Origin: Sandaracinaceae bacterium
GTDB taxonomy: Bacteria; Myxococcota_A; Polyangia; Polyangiales; Sandaracinaceae
Direction of reading: 5' to 3'
DNA length: 64,000 nt
Assembly: GCA_040218145.1 (NCBI GenBank)
Contig: JAVJQK010000134.1
Coordinates: 49,252-113,251, forward strand
Shown here in pieces: positions 50,315 through 64,000 of this stretch. The position numbers and the translations under genes are program-made. The notes below the pieces were generated by a model, which did no database searches, had not been told where the DNA came from, and worked only from the letters and a program-made list of their open reading frames with translations. How positions within the stretch are numbered: the stretch's first letter is position 1; every line of letters begins with the position of its first letter.

Positions 50315-52615
50315 GTGACGAGCACCTCGGCGAAGATGGCGCCCGCAACCAGTCTTGCGGGTCTCCGGACGCACTGGCGCAACGATCTCATCGCGGGTTT
50401 CAGCGTCGCGCTGGTGGCGTTGCCGCTCGCGCTGGGCATCGCCATGGCCGCGGGCGCGCCCCCCATCTCCGGGTTGATCTCGTCGATCGTCGCCGGGCTC
50501 CTCGCGACGTTCTTGCGCGGCAGCCAGGTCGCGATCAACGGGCCCGGCAACGCGCTCATCGTCATCATCGCCAGCGCCTATGGCCTGCTGGGGCCGGACT
50601 CGTTCCCCCACATCCTCGGCGCGGTCGCCGTCTCGGGCGCCGTGCAGGTGGCGTTCGGCGTGCTTCGCCTCGGGCGGCTCGGCGACCTCATCCCGGGCGC
50701 CGTCATCCAGGGCATGCTGAGCGCGATCGGGCTGATCATCGTGGGCAAGCAGCTCCACGTGATGGTCGGGCAGACGTCCACCGCGCCGAGCGCGATCGGG
50801 GTCTTTCAGCAGCTCCCCGAGAGCCTCGCGGCCATGAACCCGTTCGCCGCGCTCATCGGCGTGGTCAGCGTGCTCATCCTGCTGTTCCACCCGAAGGTGA
50901 AGGCGAAGCTCGTCCACTTCGTGCCCGCGCCGCTCTGGGTGATCCTGGTCGCGCTGCCGCTCGCGCTCGGGGTCAACGCGCTCGACGGGGGCGACTTCTT
51001 CAGCCGCCACTGGCGCATCGACGAGCAGCTGCTGGTGCAGATCCCGGCCGACCTGTTCGGGAACCTCGCGCACCCGGACTTCTCGCGCATCGGCGAGCCG
51101 GAGTTCTGGATGGTCGTCGCGACGATCACCCTGGTCGGCTCCATAGAGAACATCGTGAGCGTCAAGGCGGTCGACAAGCTCGACACCTACCGACGCAGCT
51201 CGAACCTCAACCGCGACCTCGTCGGCATGGGGTTGAGCACCATCGCCTCCGCCGCCGTGGGCGGGCTGCCCGTGCTGACGGTCATCGCGCGCAGCTCCGT
51301 CAACGTGAACCACGGCGCGAAGACCGGCTGGTCGAACTTCTTCCACGGCGCGATCGTGCTCGTCATCGTGCTCTTCCTCGCGCCCGTGATGCGCATGATC
51401 CCGATGAGCGCGCTGGCCGGCATCCTCGTATACACGGGCTTCAAGCTCTCCGCCCCGCACGTGGTCAGGGACGTGCTCCACAAGGGGCCGGACCACTTCC
51501 TGATCTTCGGCGTGACGCTCGCCGCGACCCTCACGTGGGGTCTGCTCTGGGGCATCTTCATCGGGCTGGTCGCGGAGGTGATCAGTCACCTCGTCGTGCT
51601 CGACCTGGCGCCGCGCGAGAGCTTCAGCCGCTTCTGGTCCACCGGCGTCGAGGCGGTGCGCAAGGAGGGCGAGCCGCTGCTGCTCCGCGTCCGGGGCGTC
51701 GCGAACTACTTCCAGATCCCCAAGCTGAAGCGGGCGCTCGAGGCGGCCGACGGTGGCCACATCGTCGTCGACTTCAGCCAGGCGGTGCTCGTCGACAACA
51801 CCTTCCTGGAGTACGTGCACGAGCACGGCCGGCGCTACGAGCGCGCGAACCACGAGAACGAGCTGGACGTGGTGGGGCTCGAGGGGCACCGGGCGTTCTC
51901 GGACCACCCGGACGCGCTCCACGTGCAGGAGGAGAGGCTGCGCGCGCAGCGACTGACCCCCCGGCAGAAGAACATCGCGCAGCTCGCGAGCGAGAACGAG
52001 TGGACCTTCGACGCGCGGCGCGAGTGGGACACCGAGCACCTCGAGGACTTCAACTTCTTCCGCGTCCACCCCATCGAGTACGAGGACACCGTCGTCAAGG
52101 GCGCCTACGCGGTGGGTGAGACCACGGTGGGGTGGACCGTCGCCGACGTCACCTTCGACGAGGGCGCGCTCATCCCCGAGGTGCACCACACGACCGCGCA
52201 GGTGATCGACATGCCGATCGAGCTCCCCGAGCTGATCATGGAGCGCGAGGAGCTGCTGGACCGCGTGCTCGAGCTGGCCGGCTTCCAGGACATCGACTTC
52301 AAGCACTTCACGAAGTTCTCTCGGCGCTTCGTGCTGAAGGGGCCGGACGAGGCGTCGATCCGCGCCTTCATGACCCGCGAGCTGCTCGAGTTCTTCGAAG
52401 AGGAGGAGGTCTATCACGTCGAGAGCACCGGCCAGAAGCTCGTCGTCTTCAAGTCGATGCGGCTCGCCAGCGCGCGCGAGGTCGAGGCGATGCTCGGCTT
52501 CAGCGAGCGGCTCGTGCATCACCTCCTTGGCGTCGCCGATGGCACCCTCGAGGCGCCGACGGACGGCGACCGGCTCGAAGACGGGCCGCAGAGCGACCGC
52601 GCCGCCGCGCAGTAG
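50315..52615 (+). CDS. SulP-family anion transporter with STAS and an extra C-terminal domain
   Basis: 766 residues from a GTG at 50315 (ATG 50336 possible); no ribosome site is evident. The SulP membrane domain with about ten to twelve helices covers residues 15-440 (FSVALVALPLALGIAMAAGA, INGPGNALIVIIASAYGL, GLPVLTVIARSSVNVNHGAKT). A STAS-type domain lies at about 455-545 (HIVVDFSQAVLVDNTFLEYV). Residues about 565-745 are an extra soluble domain with no recognised family: EHLEDFNFFRVHPIEYED, then KHFTKFSRRFVLKGPDE, then EFFEEEEVYHVESTG. The cargo (bicarbonate or sulfate) cannot be assigned from the sequence. Confidence 0.88.
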   Translation: MTSTSAKMAPATSLAGLRTHWRNDLIAGFSVALVALPLALGIAMAAGAPPISGLISSIVAGLLATFLRGSQVAINGPGNALIVIIASAYGLLGPDSFPHILGAVAVSGAVQVAFGVLRLGRLGDLIPGAVIQGMLSAIGLIIVGKQLHVMVGQTSTAPSAIGVFQQLPESLAAMNPFAALIGVVSVLILLFHPKVKAKLVHFVPAPLWVILVALPLALGVNALDGGDFFSRHWRIDEQLLVQIPADLFGNLAHPDFSRIGEPEFWMVVATITLVGSIENIVSVKAVDKLDTYRRSSNLNRDLVGMGLSTIASAAVGGLPVLTVIARSSVNVNHGAKTGWSNFFHGAIVLVIVLFLAPVMRMIPMSALAGILVYTGFKLSAPHVVRDVLHKGPDHFLIFGVTLAATLTWGLLWGIFIGLVAEVISHLVVLDLAPRESFSRFWSTGVEAVRKEGEPLLLRVRGVANYFQIPKLKRALEAADGGHIVVDFSQAVLVDNTFLEYVHEHGRRYERANHENELDVVGLEGHRAFSDHPDALHVQEERLRAQRLTPRQKNIAQLASENEWTFDARREWDTEHLEDFNFFRVHPIEYEDTVVKGAYAVGETTVGWTVADVTFDEGALIPEVHHTTAQVIDMPIELPELIMEREELLDRVLELAGFQDIDFKHFTKFSRRFVLKGPDEASIRAFMTRELLEFFEEEEVYHVESTGQKLVVFKSMRLASAREVEAMLGFSERLVHHLLGVADGTLEAPTDGDRLEDGPQSDRAAAQ

Positions 52616-52652
52616 GTCGGACCCGTTTCTGGCGCCGGGCGCCGCGGCTCTC

Positions 52653-52658
52653 GATACT
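52653..52658 (+). promoter_or_regulatory. -10-like box next to a start codon without SD
   Basis: GATACT ends six bases before the ATG of xerD at 52665, with no Shine-Dalgarno element between. It fits leaderless transcription. Confidence 0.4.
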
Positions 52659-52664
52659 CGAGCC

Positions 52665-53552
52665 ATGGCCGAGCGGGATCTCCTCGTCGACGCGTACCTG
52701 CAGCACCTGAAGGTGGAGCGCGGGCTCGGCAAGAAGACGCTCGAGGCCTACGCGGCGGACCTGAGCGGCCTGCTGACCTTCATGGACGAGGAGTCGCTCG
52801 AGCTGAGCGAGATGGACCCGCCCGCGCTGAGCGGCTGGCTGCTGATGCTGTCGGCGCGCGGGCTCTCCGCGCGGTCGCAGGCCCGGCACCTCTCGGCCGT
52901 GCGTGGGCTCTTCAAGTGGCTGCTCCTCGAGAAGGAGGTGAAGGCGGACCCGACCGAGCTCATCGACGGGCCGAAGATCCTGCAGAAGCTGCCGAACGTG
53001 CTCGACCGCGAGGAGGTGGGGCGGCTGCTCTCGATGCCGGATCGCGCCGCCCCGCGCGGGAGACGCGACGCGGCGATGCTGCACACGATGTACGCGGCCG
53101 GCCTGCGCGTGACGGAGCTCTGCACGCTGCCGACGGGCGACGTGAACCTCGAGAGCGGGTTCCTGCAGGTGCTCGGCAAGGGCGACAAGCGGCGCGTGGT
53201 CCCGCTCGGGGCGGTGGCGCGCAAGCGCATCGAGGCCTGGCTGCCGGACCGGGCGGAGATGGCGAAGCCGAACGCGAAGGCGCTCTTCGTCTCCACGCGC
53301 GGCAAGGGCATGACCCGCCAGTCGTTCTGGAAGATCATCAAGAAGTACGCGGCCGCGGCGGGGATCCAGAAGAACGTGACCCCGCACGAGCTGCGCCACA
53401 GCTTCGCCACGCATCTCCTGCTCGGCGGGGCCGATCTGCGCGCGGTGCAGACCATGCTCGGCCACGCCGACATCGGCACGACCCAGGTCTACACGCACGT
53501 CACGGGCGACCACCTGGGTCGCATGCACGAGAAGTATCATCCGCGAGGCTGA
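52665..53552 (+). CDS. xerD: Tyrosine recombinase XerD
   Basis: 295 residues, the usual size. It resolves chromosome dimers at dif with XerC. The N-terminal core-binding helices (YLQHLKVERGLGKKTLEAYAAD region) precede the catalytic domain. Residues are Arg148 (GLRVTEL), Lys172 (GKGDKRR), His241 and Arg244 (HELRHSF), His267 (GHADIGTTQ) and Tyr276 (VYTHV). The protein is a host Xer type, not an integrase of a mobile element: no attachment site, no tRNA and no phage genes adjoin it. The XerC partner is elsewhere. Confidence 0.93.
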   Translation: MAERDLLVDAYLQHLKVERGLGKKTLEAYAADLSGLLTFMDEESLELSEMDPPALSGWLLMLSARGLSARSQARHLSAVRGLFKWLLLEKEVKADPTELIDGPKILQKLPNVLDREEVGRLLSMPDRAAPRGRRDAAMLHTMYAAGLRVTELCTLPTGDVNLESGFLQVLGKGDKRRVVPLGAVARKRIEAWLPDRAEMAKPNAKALFVSTRGKGMTRQSFWKIIKKYAAAAGIQKNVTPHELRHSFATHLLLGGADLRAVQTMLGHADIGTTQVYTHVTGDHLGRMHEKYHPRG

Positions 53553-53598
53553 GCATCGTCGTGAAATACTCGAGCGCGCGCCTACGTACGAGAGCCTG

Positions 53599-53958
53599 AT
53601 GTCCATTCTCGTCACCTGGGCCGTGCTCGCGCTGTCGATGTTCATCGCCTCGCGCAGCCTCTCTCGCATGAAGATCGAAGGGGGCGTCGTCAGCCACCTC
53701 GTGGTCAGCGCCGGCTTCGGCCTGCTCATGCTGCTGACCGGGTGGCTGTTCCAGCTCGCGCTGGGCGTGCTCAGCGGGGGCCTGCTCTTCGTCTTCGGCT
53801 TCGTGGGCCAGGTCCTGGCCGGCGCGATCGTGCTGAAGCTGACGGATCTCTTCAGCGAGCGCCTGAAGGTCGAGGGCTTCGGCACCGCGATCCTCGCCTC
53901 GCTGATCATCTCGCTCAGCGGCACGGTCGCCGAGTGGGTGCTCGCCGCGATCCACTGA
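53599..53958 (+). CDS. Small four-helix membrane protein (phage-holin-like family)
   Basis: 119 residues with three to four hydrophobic helices (about 3-17, 30-57, 58-85 and 97-115). The layout and size match the 4-TM phage-holin/DUF360-like membrane family common in bacterial chromosomes, where it is not phage derived. The opening MSILVTWAVLALSMFIASRSL and the segment MKIEGGVVSHLVVSAGFGLL carry the usual pattern. No function is known. It lies between xerD and the E1 gene, both in the same direction. Confidence 0.7.
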   Translation: MSILVTWAVLALSMFIASRSLSRMKIEGGVVSHLVVSAGFGLLMLLTGWLFQLALGVLSGGLLFVFGFVGQVLAGAIVLKLTDLFSERLKVEGFGTAILASLIISLSGTVAEWVLAAIH

Positions 53959-53980
53959 GGGAACGCGAGCACGGGCGCGG

Positions 53981-53986
53981 TACTCT
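53981..53986 (+). promoter_or_regulatory. -10-like box next to a start codon without SD
   Basis: TACTCT ends nine bases before the ATG at 53996. The bases between are CGCGCCGGC, with no ribosome site. The box matches the TAnnnT pattern. Leaderless-type start is suggested. Confidence 0.4.
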
Positions 53987-53995
53987 CGCGCCGGC

Positions 53996-56180
<2,185 letters not shown>

Positions 56181-56203
<23 letters not shown>

Positions 56204-56597
56204 GGCGCGCGTCGAGGACGGGAGCGATCCCGTCGAAGGTCTCCCAGGAGTCCGGTAGGTGGTAGATGGACTTCTCCGCCGCCGCGACGTCAGCGAGGTC
56301 GACGTAGTAGGCCCCGTCGGCGCCGTAGTAGGAGGTCGCGAACGCGTTCCCCTCCTCACTCAGGTCGTCCGCGATCAGCTTGCCGTCGCAGTGGCCCATG
56401 AAGACGCGATTCGGGGTCTGCTGACGTGAAGACAGGGCGGCGAGGATCTCGGGCCGAGCGGTCGTGTGGACGGCGCTCCCGAGGCCTCGAAGCAACGCCC
56501 AGGCGAAGAACATGGCGATGTGCGTTCCGCCGGCTTCCGGCGGGAGGTCCCGAGGGAAGTCGCCGTCGGAGTGCCAGGACGCGTCGTCGTACTTCAC
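56181..56597 (-). CDS. Small conserved protein ([12 protein letters not shown])
   Basis: 138 residues from a GTG at 56597 (upstream codons 56645-56598 give no family sequence). The start (V)[18 protein letters not shown], followed by [19 protein letters not shown], is the typical opening of a small bacterial family of unknown function (DUF7832-like by memory). It is soluble and acidic, with no signal. It is convergent with the E1 gene and overlaps its 3' end by 23 bases. A role as an immunity-type protein has been suggested for such proteins but nothing here supports it. Confidence 0.7.
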
Positions 56598-56704
56598 GGG
56601 CCTAGTCTCGTCCGCCTTCCCGGATGGGTACGTGACCGTTCTCACCGGTTTGACACCGCCAGCGGCGTGTCACGGAGACGGCCCGGATGCGGCCGCGGCA
56701 GCTG

Positions 56705-56713
56705 TGATATAAG
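56705..56713 (+). promoter_or_regulatory. Extended -10 promoter of the TCA operon
   Basis: TGA directly before TATAAG (56708-56713) forms an extended -10 element. No -35 lies 17 bases upstream. The transcript would start near 56720 and have a leader of about 75 bases before the icd ATG at 56796. Confidence 0.5.
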
Positions 56714-56795
56714 CCCAGCCCCACCGGCGCTCGCAGGCTGCTGTTTGGCTTGCTCGGAGCGTCGGTTTTCCAAGGTCTTTCGGAGGTACATCCAC

Positions 56796-58091
<1,296 letters not shown>

Positions 58092-58095
58092 GCTG

Positions 58096-59274
58096 ATGAA
58101 CATCCACGAGTATCAGGGCAAGCAGTACTTCGCGAAGTACGGCATCCCGATCCCCAAGGGCATCCCCGCGTTCACCGTGCCCGAGGCGAAGGACGCGGCC
58201 ACCGAGCTGATCAAGGAGACCGGCAGCGAGGTCGTCGTCGTCAAGGCGCAGATCCACGCGGGCGGTCGCGGCAAGGCGGGCGGCGTCAAGGTCGTCAAGG
58301 GCGCGGCCGCAGCCGAGGAGGCCGCCAAGGCGCTCATCGGCGCCACGCTCGTCACCCCGCAGACGGGGCCGAAGGGCAAGAAGGTCGAGCGGCTCTACGT
58401 CGAGCAGGGCATCGGCATCGAGCGCGAGCTCTACCTCGCGATGCTCGTCGACCGTGAGACCCGCCGCGTGGTCGTGATGGCGTCCACCGAGGGCGGCGTC
58501 GAGATCGAGAAGGTCGCCGAGGAGACGCCGGAGAGGATCCTCAAGCAGTGGGTCGACCCCGGCGTGGGCCTGATGCCGTACCAGATGCGCGAGATCGGCT
58601 TCGCGCTCGGCATGGACGGCAAGCAGGTCCGCCAGCTCGCGAGCCTCGGCCAGAAGCTCTACGAGATGTTCATGAAGGAGGATTGCTCTCTCCTGGAGAT
58701 CAACCCGCTGATCGTCACGACCGACGGTCAGGTCATGGCGCTCGACTGCAAGCTCAACTTCGACGACAACGCGCACTTCCGTCACCGCGAGTGGGACGGC
58801 CTGCGCGACGCGTCCGAGGAGAACCCGGTCGAGACCGAGGCCAAGCAGGCCGGGCTCAGCTACGTCGCGCTCGAGGGCAACATCGGCTGCCTCGTCAACG
58901 GCGCCGGGCTCGCCATGAGCACGATGGACATCATCAAGCACTATGGCGGTGAGCCGGCGAACTTCCTCGACGTGGGCGGCGGCGCCAACAAGGAGCAGGT
59001 CACGCAGGCCTTCAAGATCATCCTTCACGACAAGGACGTGAAGGGGATCTTCGTCAACATCTTCGGCGGCATCATGAAGTGTGACGTCATCGCCGAGGGC
59101 GTCGTCGCGGCGACCAAGGAGATGGGCCTCGAGGTGCCGCTCGTGGTTCGCCTCGAGGGGACCAACGTCGAGAAGGGTCGCGAGATCCTCGAGAAGAGCG
59201 GCCTCGCCATCACGCCCGCGGGCACGATGGCGGACGGCGCGAAGAAGATCGTCGAGCTGGCGGGGAAGGCCTGA
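58096..59274 (+). CDS. sucC: Succinyl-CoA synthetase beta subunit
   Basis: 392 residues. ATP-grasp subunit of the succinyl-CoA/succinate step. [36 protein letters not shown] and [10 protein letters not shown] with [25 protein letters not shown] are diagnostic. It starts four bases after icd. The gap to sucD is one base. A good ribosome site is lacking, which fits coupling to icd. Confidence 0.97.
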   Translation: MNIHEYQGKQYFAKYGIPIPKGIPAFTVPEAKDAATELIKETGSEVVVVKAQIHAGGRGKAGGVKVVKGAAAAEEAAKALIGATLVTPQTGPKGKKVERLYVEQGIGIERELYLAMLVDRETRRVVVMASTEGGVEIEKVAEETPERILKQWVDPGVGLMPYQMREIGFALGMDGKQVRQLASLGQKLYEMFMKEDCSLLEINPLIVTTDGQVMALDCKLNFDDNAHFRHREWDGLRDASEENPVETEAKQAGLSYVALEGNIGCLVNGAGLAMSTMDIIKHYGGEPANFLDVGGGANKEQVTQAFKIILHDKDVKGIFVNIFGGIMKCDVIAEGVVAATKEMGLEVPLVVRLEGTNVEKGREILEKSGLAITPAGTMADGAKKIVELAGKA

Positions 59275-59275
59275 G

Positions 59276-61170
<1,895 letters not shown>

Positions 61171-61200
61171 GCCGCGCTTTTTCTGAGCGCCGCATTCGAG

Positions 61201-61231
61201 CGCCCCGTAGGTCATGGACCTGCGGGGCGTT
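61201..61231 (+). terminator. Hairpin after mdh
   Basis: A 13-bp stem (CGCCCCGTAGGTC / GACCTGCGGGGCG with one G-T pair) and loop ATG at 61201-61229, 30 bases after mdh. TTCG follows instead of a T-run. It may end or weaken transcription into ndk. A second, palindromic CGGATCCG pair (61254-61272) lies just downstream. Confidence 0.55.
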
Positions 61232-61292
61232 CGTGCTATCAGGCGCTCGACTTCCGGATCCGCTTCGGATCCGAGCACTTCAGGAGATCCAA

Positions 61293-61709
61293 ATGGCAGT
61301 CGAGCGGACCCTTTCCATCATCAAGCCGGACGCGGTCGAGAACCAGAACATCGGCGGGATCCTCGCCATGATCGAGGGCGCGGGCCTGACGATCAAGGCG
61401 ATGCGCATGATGCACCTGACCCGCCCCATGGCCGAGGGCTTCTACGCGGTGCACAAGGAGCGCCCCTTCTTCGGGGAGCTCGTCGAGTTCATGACCCGCG
61501 GCCCGGTGGTCGTGAGCGTGCTCGAGGGCGAAGGCGCCATCACCAAGTACCGCGAGCTCATGGGCGCCACGAACCCGGCGAACGCCGACGAGGGCACCAT
61601 CCGCAAGGAGTTCGCGAAGGACGTGGGCGAGAACGCGGTCCACGGCTCCGACGCGCCGGAGACGGCCGCGAACGAGATCCGCTACTTCTTCCCGGGCTAC
61701 GAGGTCTGA
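61293..61709 (+). CDS. ndk: Nucleoside diphosphate kinase
   Basis: 138 residues, normal length. It transfers phosphate between NTPs and NDPs, here possibly paired with GDP/ADP-dependent SucCD. The phospho-acceptor His117 is in [12 protein letters not shown]. The start [20 protein letters not shown] is typical. AGGAGA lies five to ten bases before the ATG. A stem-loop precedes it and a terminator follows it, so it may have its own promoter. CTATCA at 61236-61241 is a possible -10. Confidence 0.97.
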   Translation: MAVERTLSIIKPDAVENQNIGGILAMIEGAGLTIKAMRMMHLTRPMAEGFYAVHKERPFFGELVEFMTRGPVVVSVLEGEGAITKYRELMGATNPANADEGTIRKEFAKDVGENAVHGSDAPETAANEIRYFFPGYEV

Positions 61710-61727
61710 GCTCCTTCGGATCCGTCG

Positions 61728-61760
61728 AACGGCCCGGTGTCGCCTGACGCCGGGCCGTTT
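61728..61760 (+). terminator. Intrinsic-type terminator after ndk
   Basis: A 14-bp stem (left arm 61728-61741, right arm 61746-61759, one G-T pair) with loop GCCT, starting AACGGCCCGG and closing CCGGGCCGTT, followed by TTTCG. It lies 18 bases after the ndk stop. It is the best terminator in the window. Confidence 0.75.
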
Positions 61761-61792
61761 CGCGTTCGGAGGCGCGGGCCGGTCGGGCTCGC

Positions 61793-61798
61793 TATCCT
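61793..61798 (+). promoter_or_regulatory. -10-like box next to a start codon without SD
   Basis: TATCCT ends six bases before the GTG at 61805, with GCCCGC between and no ribosome site. This is the clearest leaderless-type candidate, directly after the ndk terminator. Confidence 0.45.
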
Positions 61799-61804
61799 GC
61801 CCGC

Positions 61805-63832
61805 GTGAAGCCCTGGCTCGGTGCGGCGTGTCTCACCGCGATGATCGCGTGCGCCACTCCCTCGGCGCCGAGGCCGCTCGCCCCCGTCGAGGCGGCCGAC
61901 GACGCGGTGGAGCTCGCCGCGATGCTGCCCGAGCAGGTGGGGCGCTGCGTCATCGTCCGGCCGAGGCTCCTCTCGGCGCGGCGTCGCTCGTTCGCCGTGC
62001 TCTCGAGCTGGGCCGAGCCCCTCGCCTACGCGGAGGACGTCGCGCCGGCTGCCTACGCGAGCGCGACCGCCGAGCGGATGGACGGCTCGATCGCGCGCCG
62101 GACCTACGTGCGCTTCGCCGCGACCGGGCGCGAGGTCCGCGCGCGCGCCCGGGAGCTGCCCGTGCGCTGGCTGGACGAGCCGTGCGAGGGGATGGCCTGC
62201 CGCCGCCCGGTCGCGCGCTGGGTCGACGCGCGTACGGTCGAGATCGCGCGTCACGCGTGGCCGCGCCGCGAGCTGGCCGCGTCGAGCGCGTCGTGCGTGG
62301 AGCTCGCGCGGCGAGCGCGTGACGCCTACGAGGTGGCGGTGGACGGCACGCGAGACCGGCTCTCCCGTCGCAGCGTGCCCCAGCCGCGCCAGGTCCAGCG
62401 CGTGAGTCGATCCGACGGGGTGACGGTCCGGACCTGGCGCGCGCTGACGTTCCGGGACGCGCTCGAGGCCCGGCTCTGGGAGAGCTTCACGCGGAGGCAC
62501 GGCTCCCCGCCCGAGGTCTCGCTCATGCCGACCCTCCCGCAGGAGCTCGAGACCACGCGGGAGGGGGCGGAGGTCACAATCACGGAGGCGCGCCTCTGGG
62601 AGGAGCTCGAGCTGGCCATGGAGGACGAGCGGCTGCGCAGGCGCGGGCTCGCGCACGCCCGGCAGCGCGCGGAGCCCGTCCCGGTCGAAGAGGTCGACGT
62701 CTCGCGCATGGCCGTCGTGCGCCATCAGCTCCGGCTGCGTCGCGCGCGGCTGAGCGACGCGCGCGGGGTCGAGCGGCGCCCGGCGGCGGAGGCGCTCGCG
62801 AGGCTTCTCGAGCGGGCCTTCGAGGCGCACCCGAGCGAGCTCGAGCTGGCGACGCTGTGGGCCCGCACCGAGCTGTCGCTGGAGCGGCCCGAGCGGGCGC
62901 GCGTGGTCGCCGAGCGGGTGCTCGAGAGCGGGCTCGCCACGCGCTCCGATCCCTGGCTGCGCCTTCGCCGGGAGGCGCTCGCCGCGTCGGACCCGGCGGG
63001 CCTGGAGCGCGCCCTCGTCGACGACGGCGTCACCGGGCGAGGCGACGCGGGCCGCGCGGCGGTCGATCTGATCGCGCTGCTCGAGGCGGGGGTCCCGTGG
63101 GAGTGGGCGGAGAGCGCGTGGCTGGCCAGCCGCGCCCTGCTCGAAGGCGGCCCGGTGCGCGGCGGCGGCCCCGCGCGGCTGCCGTGGGACGCCGCCCTGC
63201 CGACGGTGGCGGCGCTCGCCCGCCTCGACGGCGCGCCGCGGAGCGCGACGGTCCAGGTCGCGGTCCACGCGGAGCGAGGAAGCCAGGTGGGCGCGGCCGG
63301 CGCGCTGCGCCCCGAGCTGGTCGCGGTGCGCGCGCCGGGGGAGGGGGTGGCCATCGTCGGCGCCTGGCCGAGCCTCGACCTGGTCACCCTGCGCCGCGCG
63401 GCGGACGCCCTCGGTCCGCTCGTCCCGCCCGGTCCGGTCACGCTCGTGGTCGAGCTGCGTGAGCCGGGGGGAGACGTGGCCCGGCGGGTGCGCGTGCGCG
63501 GGCAGCGGAGCGGCGACGAGCTGGTCGTGGAGGCGGTCGACGGTCTGCGGCGGCCCGCGCGGTGGACCGTGCTCACCCGCTACCTCGCGCGCCCGCTCGC
63601 CGAGCTGTCGACCTCGCTCTTCCCGCCCCCGACCCTCGTGGTGCGCGCAGAGAGCGCGGAGGTCGCGGCCGATCTGCGTCGCGCCGTGGCGCCGCTCGCG
63701 GTCGGCCGCTGCGCGGTGGCCGGCCCCGTCCTGCGCTGCACCTCGCCGGGGCAGCCCGAGCACCTCGGCGAGCTGCTGCTCCGTGTGGTGGAGAGCCGCC
63801 TGGACGAGGGCGCCTCCGCGGGCGCGCCCTGA
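61805..63832 (+). CDS. Large predicted lipoprotein, unknown function
   Basis: 675 residues from a GTG at 61805. The signal MKPWLGAACLTAMIAC gives a lipobox (MIAC, Cys16). The mature protein is rich in Arg/Ala/Glu helices; the region about 300-470 has TPR-like pairs of helices (RRPAAEALARLLERAFEAHP). The C-terminal third has more strands (VTLVVELREPGGDVARRVRV). There are several Cys in pairs (for example EPCEGMACRR at about 126-135), probably disulfides. No known domain was recognised. It stands alone after a terminator. Confidence 0.75.
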   Translation: MKPWLGAACLTAMIACATPSAPRPLAPVEAADDAVELAAMLPEQVGRCVIVRPRLLSARRRSFAVLSSWAEPLAYAEDVAPAAYASATAERMDGSIARRTYVRFAATGREVRARARELPVRWLDEPCEGMACRRPVARWVDARTVEIARHAWPRRELAASSASCVELARRARDAYEVAVDGTRDRLSRRSVPQPRQVQRVSRSDGVTVRTWRALTFRDALEARLWESFTRRHGSPPEVSLMPTLPQELETTREGAEVTITEARLWEELELAMEDERLRRRGLAHARQRAEPVPVEEVDVSRMAVVRHQLRLRRARLSDARGVERRPAAEALARLLERAFEAHPSELELATLWARTELSLERPERARVVAERVLESGLATRSDPWLRLRREALAASDPAGLERALVDDGVTGRGDAGRAAVDLIALLEAGVPWEWAESAWLASRALLEGGPVRGGGPARLPWDAALPTVAALARLDGAPRSATVQVAVHAERGSQVGAAGALRPELVAVRAPGEGVAIVGAWPSLDLVTLRRAADALGPLVPPGPVTLVVELREPGGDVARRVRVRGQRSGDELVVEAVDGLRRPARWTVLTRYLARPLAELSTSLFPPPTLVVRAESAEVAADLRRAVAPLAVGRCAVAGPVLRCTSPGQPEHLGELLLRVVESRLDEGASAGAP

Positions 63833-64000
63833 CCTGGTAGACTCGGGATGTGCCTCGTCGTCTAGCAGTGTCCGGCAAAGATGACTGCGCGCGCCTCGCC
63901 GGCGGGACAGCGCGCCCAGCGCGCCAGTCGCTCCTCCGAAATGCTTCAGCATTTCGTCGTCGGCCCGGCGCGCTGGACACGCCGTCGCGCTCGGCGATGC
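63833..64000. other. Right-edge region, no gene assigned
   Basis: 168 bases after the lipoprotein gene. Both strands stay open in places, but codon use in 63850-63900 (CTA, GCA, AAA, GAT) is unlike the neighbours. A perfect 9-bp inverted repeat CGAAATGCT/AGCATTTCG with a TC centre lies at 63938-63957. The rest is GC-rich with short inverted GCGCGCC blocks. Confidence 0.4.

Noticed and set aside
52665..53958. Prophage remnant suggested by a tyrosine recombinase next to a holin-like protein
   Set aside because: The recombinase has all residues and the length of chromosomal XerD. The small membrane protein belongs to a family common in non-phage settings. No att repeats, tRNA or other phage genes adjoin.
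56650..56655. TTGACA as -35 of the icd operon
   Set aside because: The -10-like TATAAG is 52 bases further on. No -10 lies at 16-19 bases, so this hexamer is not paired with anything.
63850..64000. Partial gene starting GTG at 63850
   Set aside because: The frame stays open but uses CTA, GCA, AAA, GAT and AAT codons unlike all neighbours. It contains a perfect palindrome. No ribosome site or family motif is visible.

Overview
The window is high-GC DNA (about 70 percent or more by eye) with dense, G/C-ending codons, many translationally coupled genes and very short gaps. The gene set points to a predatory-type deltaproteobacterium, phylum Myxococcota, probably near Sandaracinaceae/Polyangiales. 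Reasons are a pilT-pilC-pilS type IV pilus block in the myxobacterial order, a sigma-32-like factor, many Ala/Pro/Gly-rich low-complexity proteins, a PEGA-domain protein, many lipoproteins of unknown function, and an icd-sucC-sucD-mdh-ndk cluster. The phylum is an inference from gene content. No rRNA, tRNA, CRISPR array, insertion sequence or prophage was found.

Layout. 1-375: 5' part of a Pro/Gly-rich gene on the minus strand. 675-6321: hydrolase, lipoprotein, then a coupled run trpG-trpD-trpC-epimerase-lipase. 6348-13141 (minus): purM, a flavin oxidoreductase, pilT, pilC and pilS in one probable transcription unit. 13245-16859: a 1204-residue iron-sulfur flavoprotein that joins a GltD/NfnB-like part to a PyrK/NfnA-like part. 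16866-20243 (minus): chlorite-dismutase-like protein plus HIT protein, a repeat-rich PEGA membrane protein, and a small acidic protein. 20285-25735: lipoprotein amidase, glnD, TPR lipoprotein. 25749-26953 (minus): a low-complexity membrane protein and a Cys-containing lipoprotein. 27178-27993: sigma factor. 27972-29307 (minus): rlmE and a free-standing rplC. 29512-32813 (minus): small exported protein, HEAT protein, holB, a TetR regulator, lipoprotein. 32908-38063: glgB, a GH57 protein, mazG. 38054-41345 (minus): lipoprotein, efp with its modifying ligase epmA, lipoprotein. 41501-43394: TPR membrane protein, patatin. 43405-43580: a hairpin-rich inverted-repeat element. 43599-46330 (minus): MBL-like protein, cutA, lipoprotein, a glutamine-amidotransferase-like protein without its catalytic Cys, and a short membrane protein. 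46375-50199: an outer-membrane fusion protein, a small lipoprotein and a YceI lipoprotein. 50315-56203: SulP transporter with an extra domain, xerD, small membrane protein, fused E1 dehydrogenase. 56181-56597 (minus): small conserved protein. 56796-61709: icd-sucC-sucD-mdh-ndk. 61805-63832: large lipoprotein.

How the genes fit together. Several functional units are visible: tryptophan biosynthesis (partial), pilus retraction and its sensor kinase, nitrogen signalling (GlnD), glycogen/alpha-glucan branching, EF-P and its lysylating enzyme for polyproline translation (fitting, given the many Pro-rich proteins here), and the oxidative half of the TCA cycle. Two promoters close to the sigma-70 consensus lie before rplC and before the efp operon. 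A set of genes without any Shine-Dalgarno sequence has a TAnnnT-type -10 box only 6-10 bases from the start codon, which suggests leaderless transcripts.

The most unusual items are the fused Nfn-like flavoprotein, the M1-peptidase-like/Omp85-like fusion without a zinc motif, the Gly2 amidotransferase homologue, the EpmA with an OB-like extension, the palindromic element at 43.4-43.6 kb, and the leaderless-start pattern. None of these can be shown from this sequence alone to be a new system.
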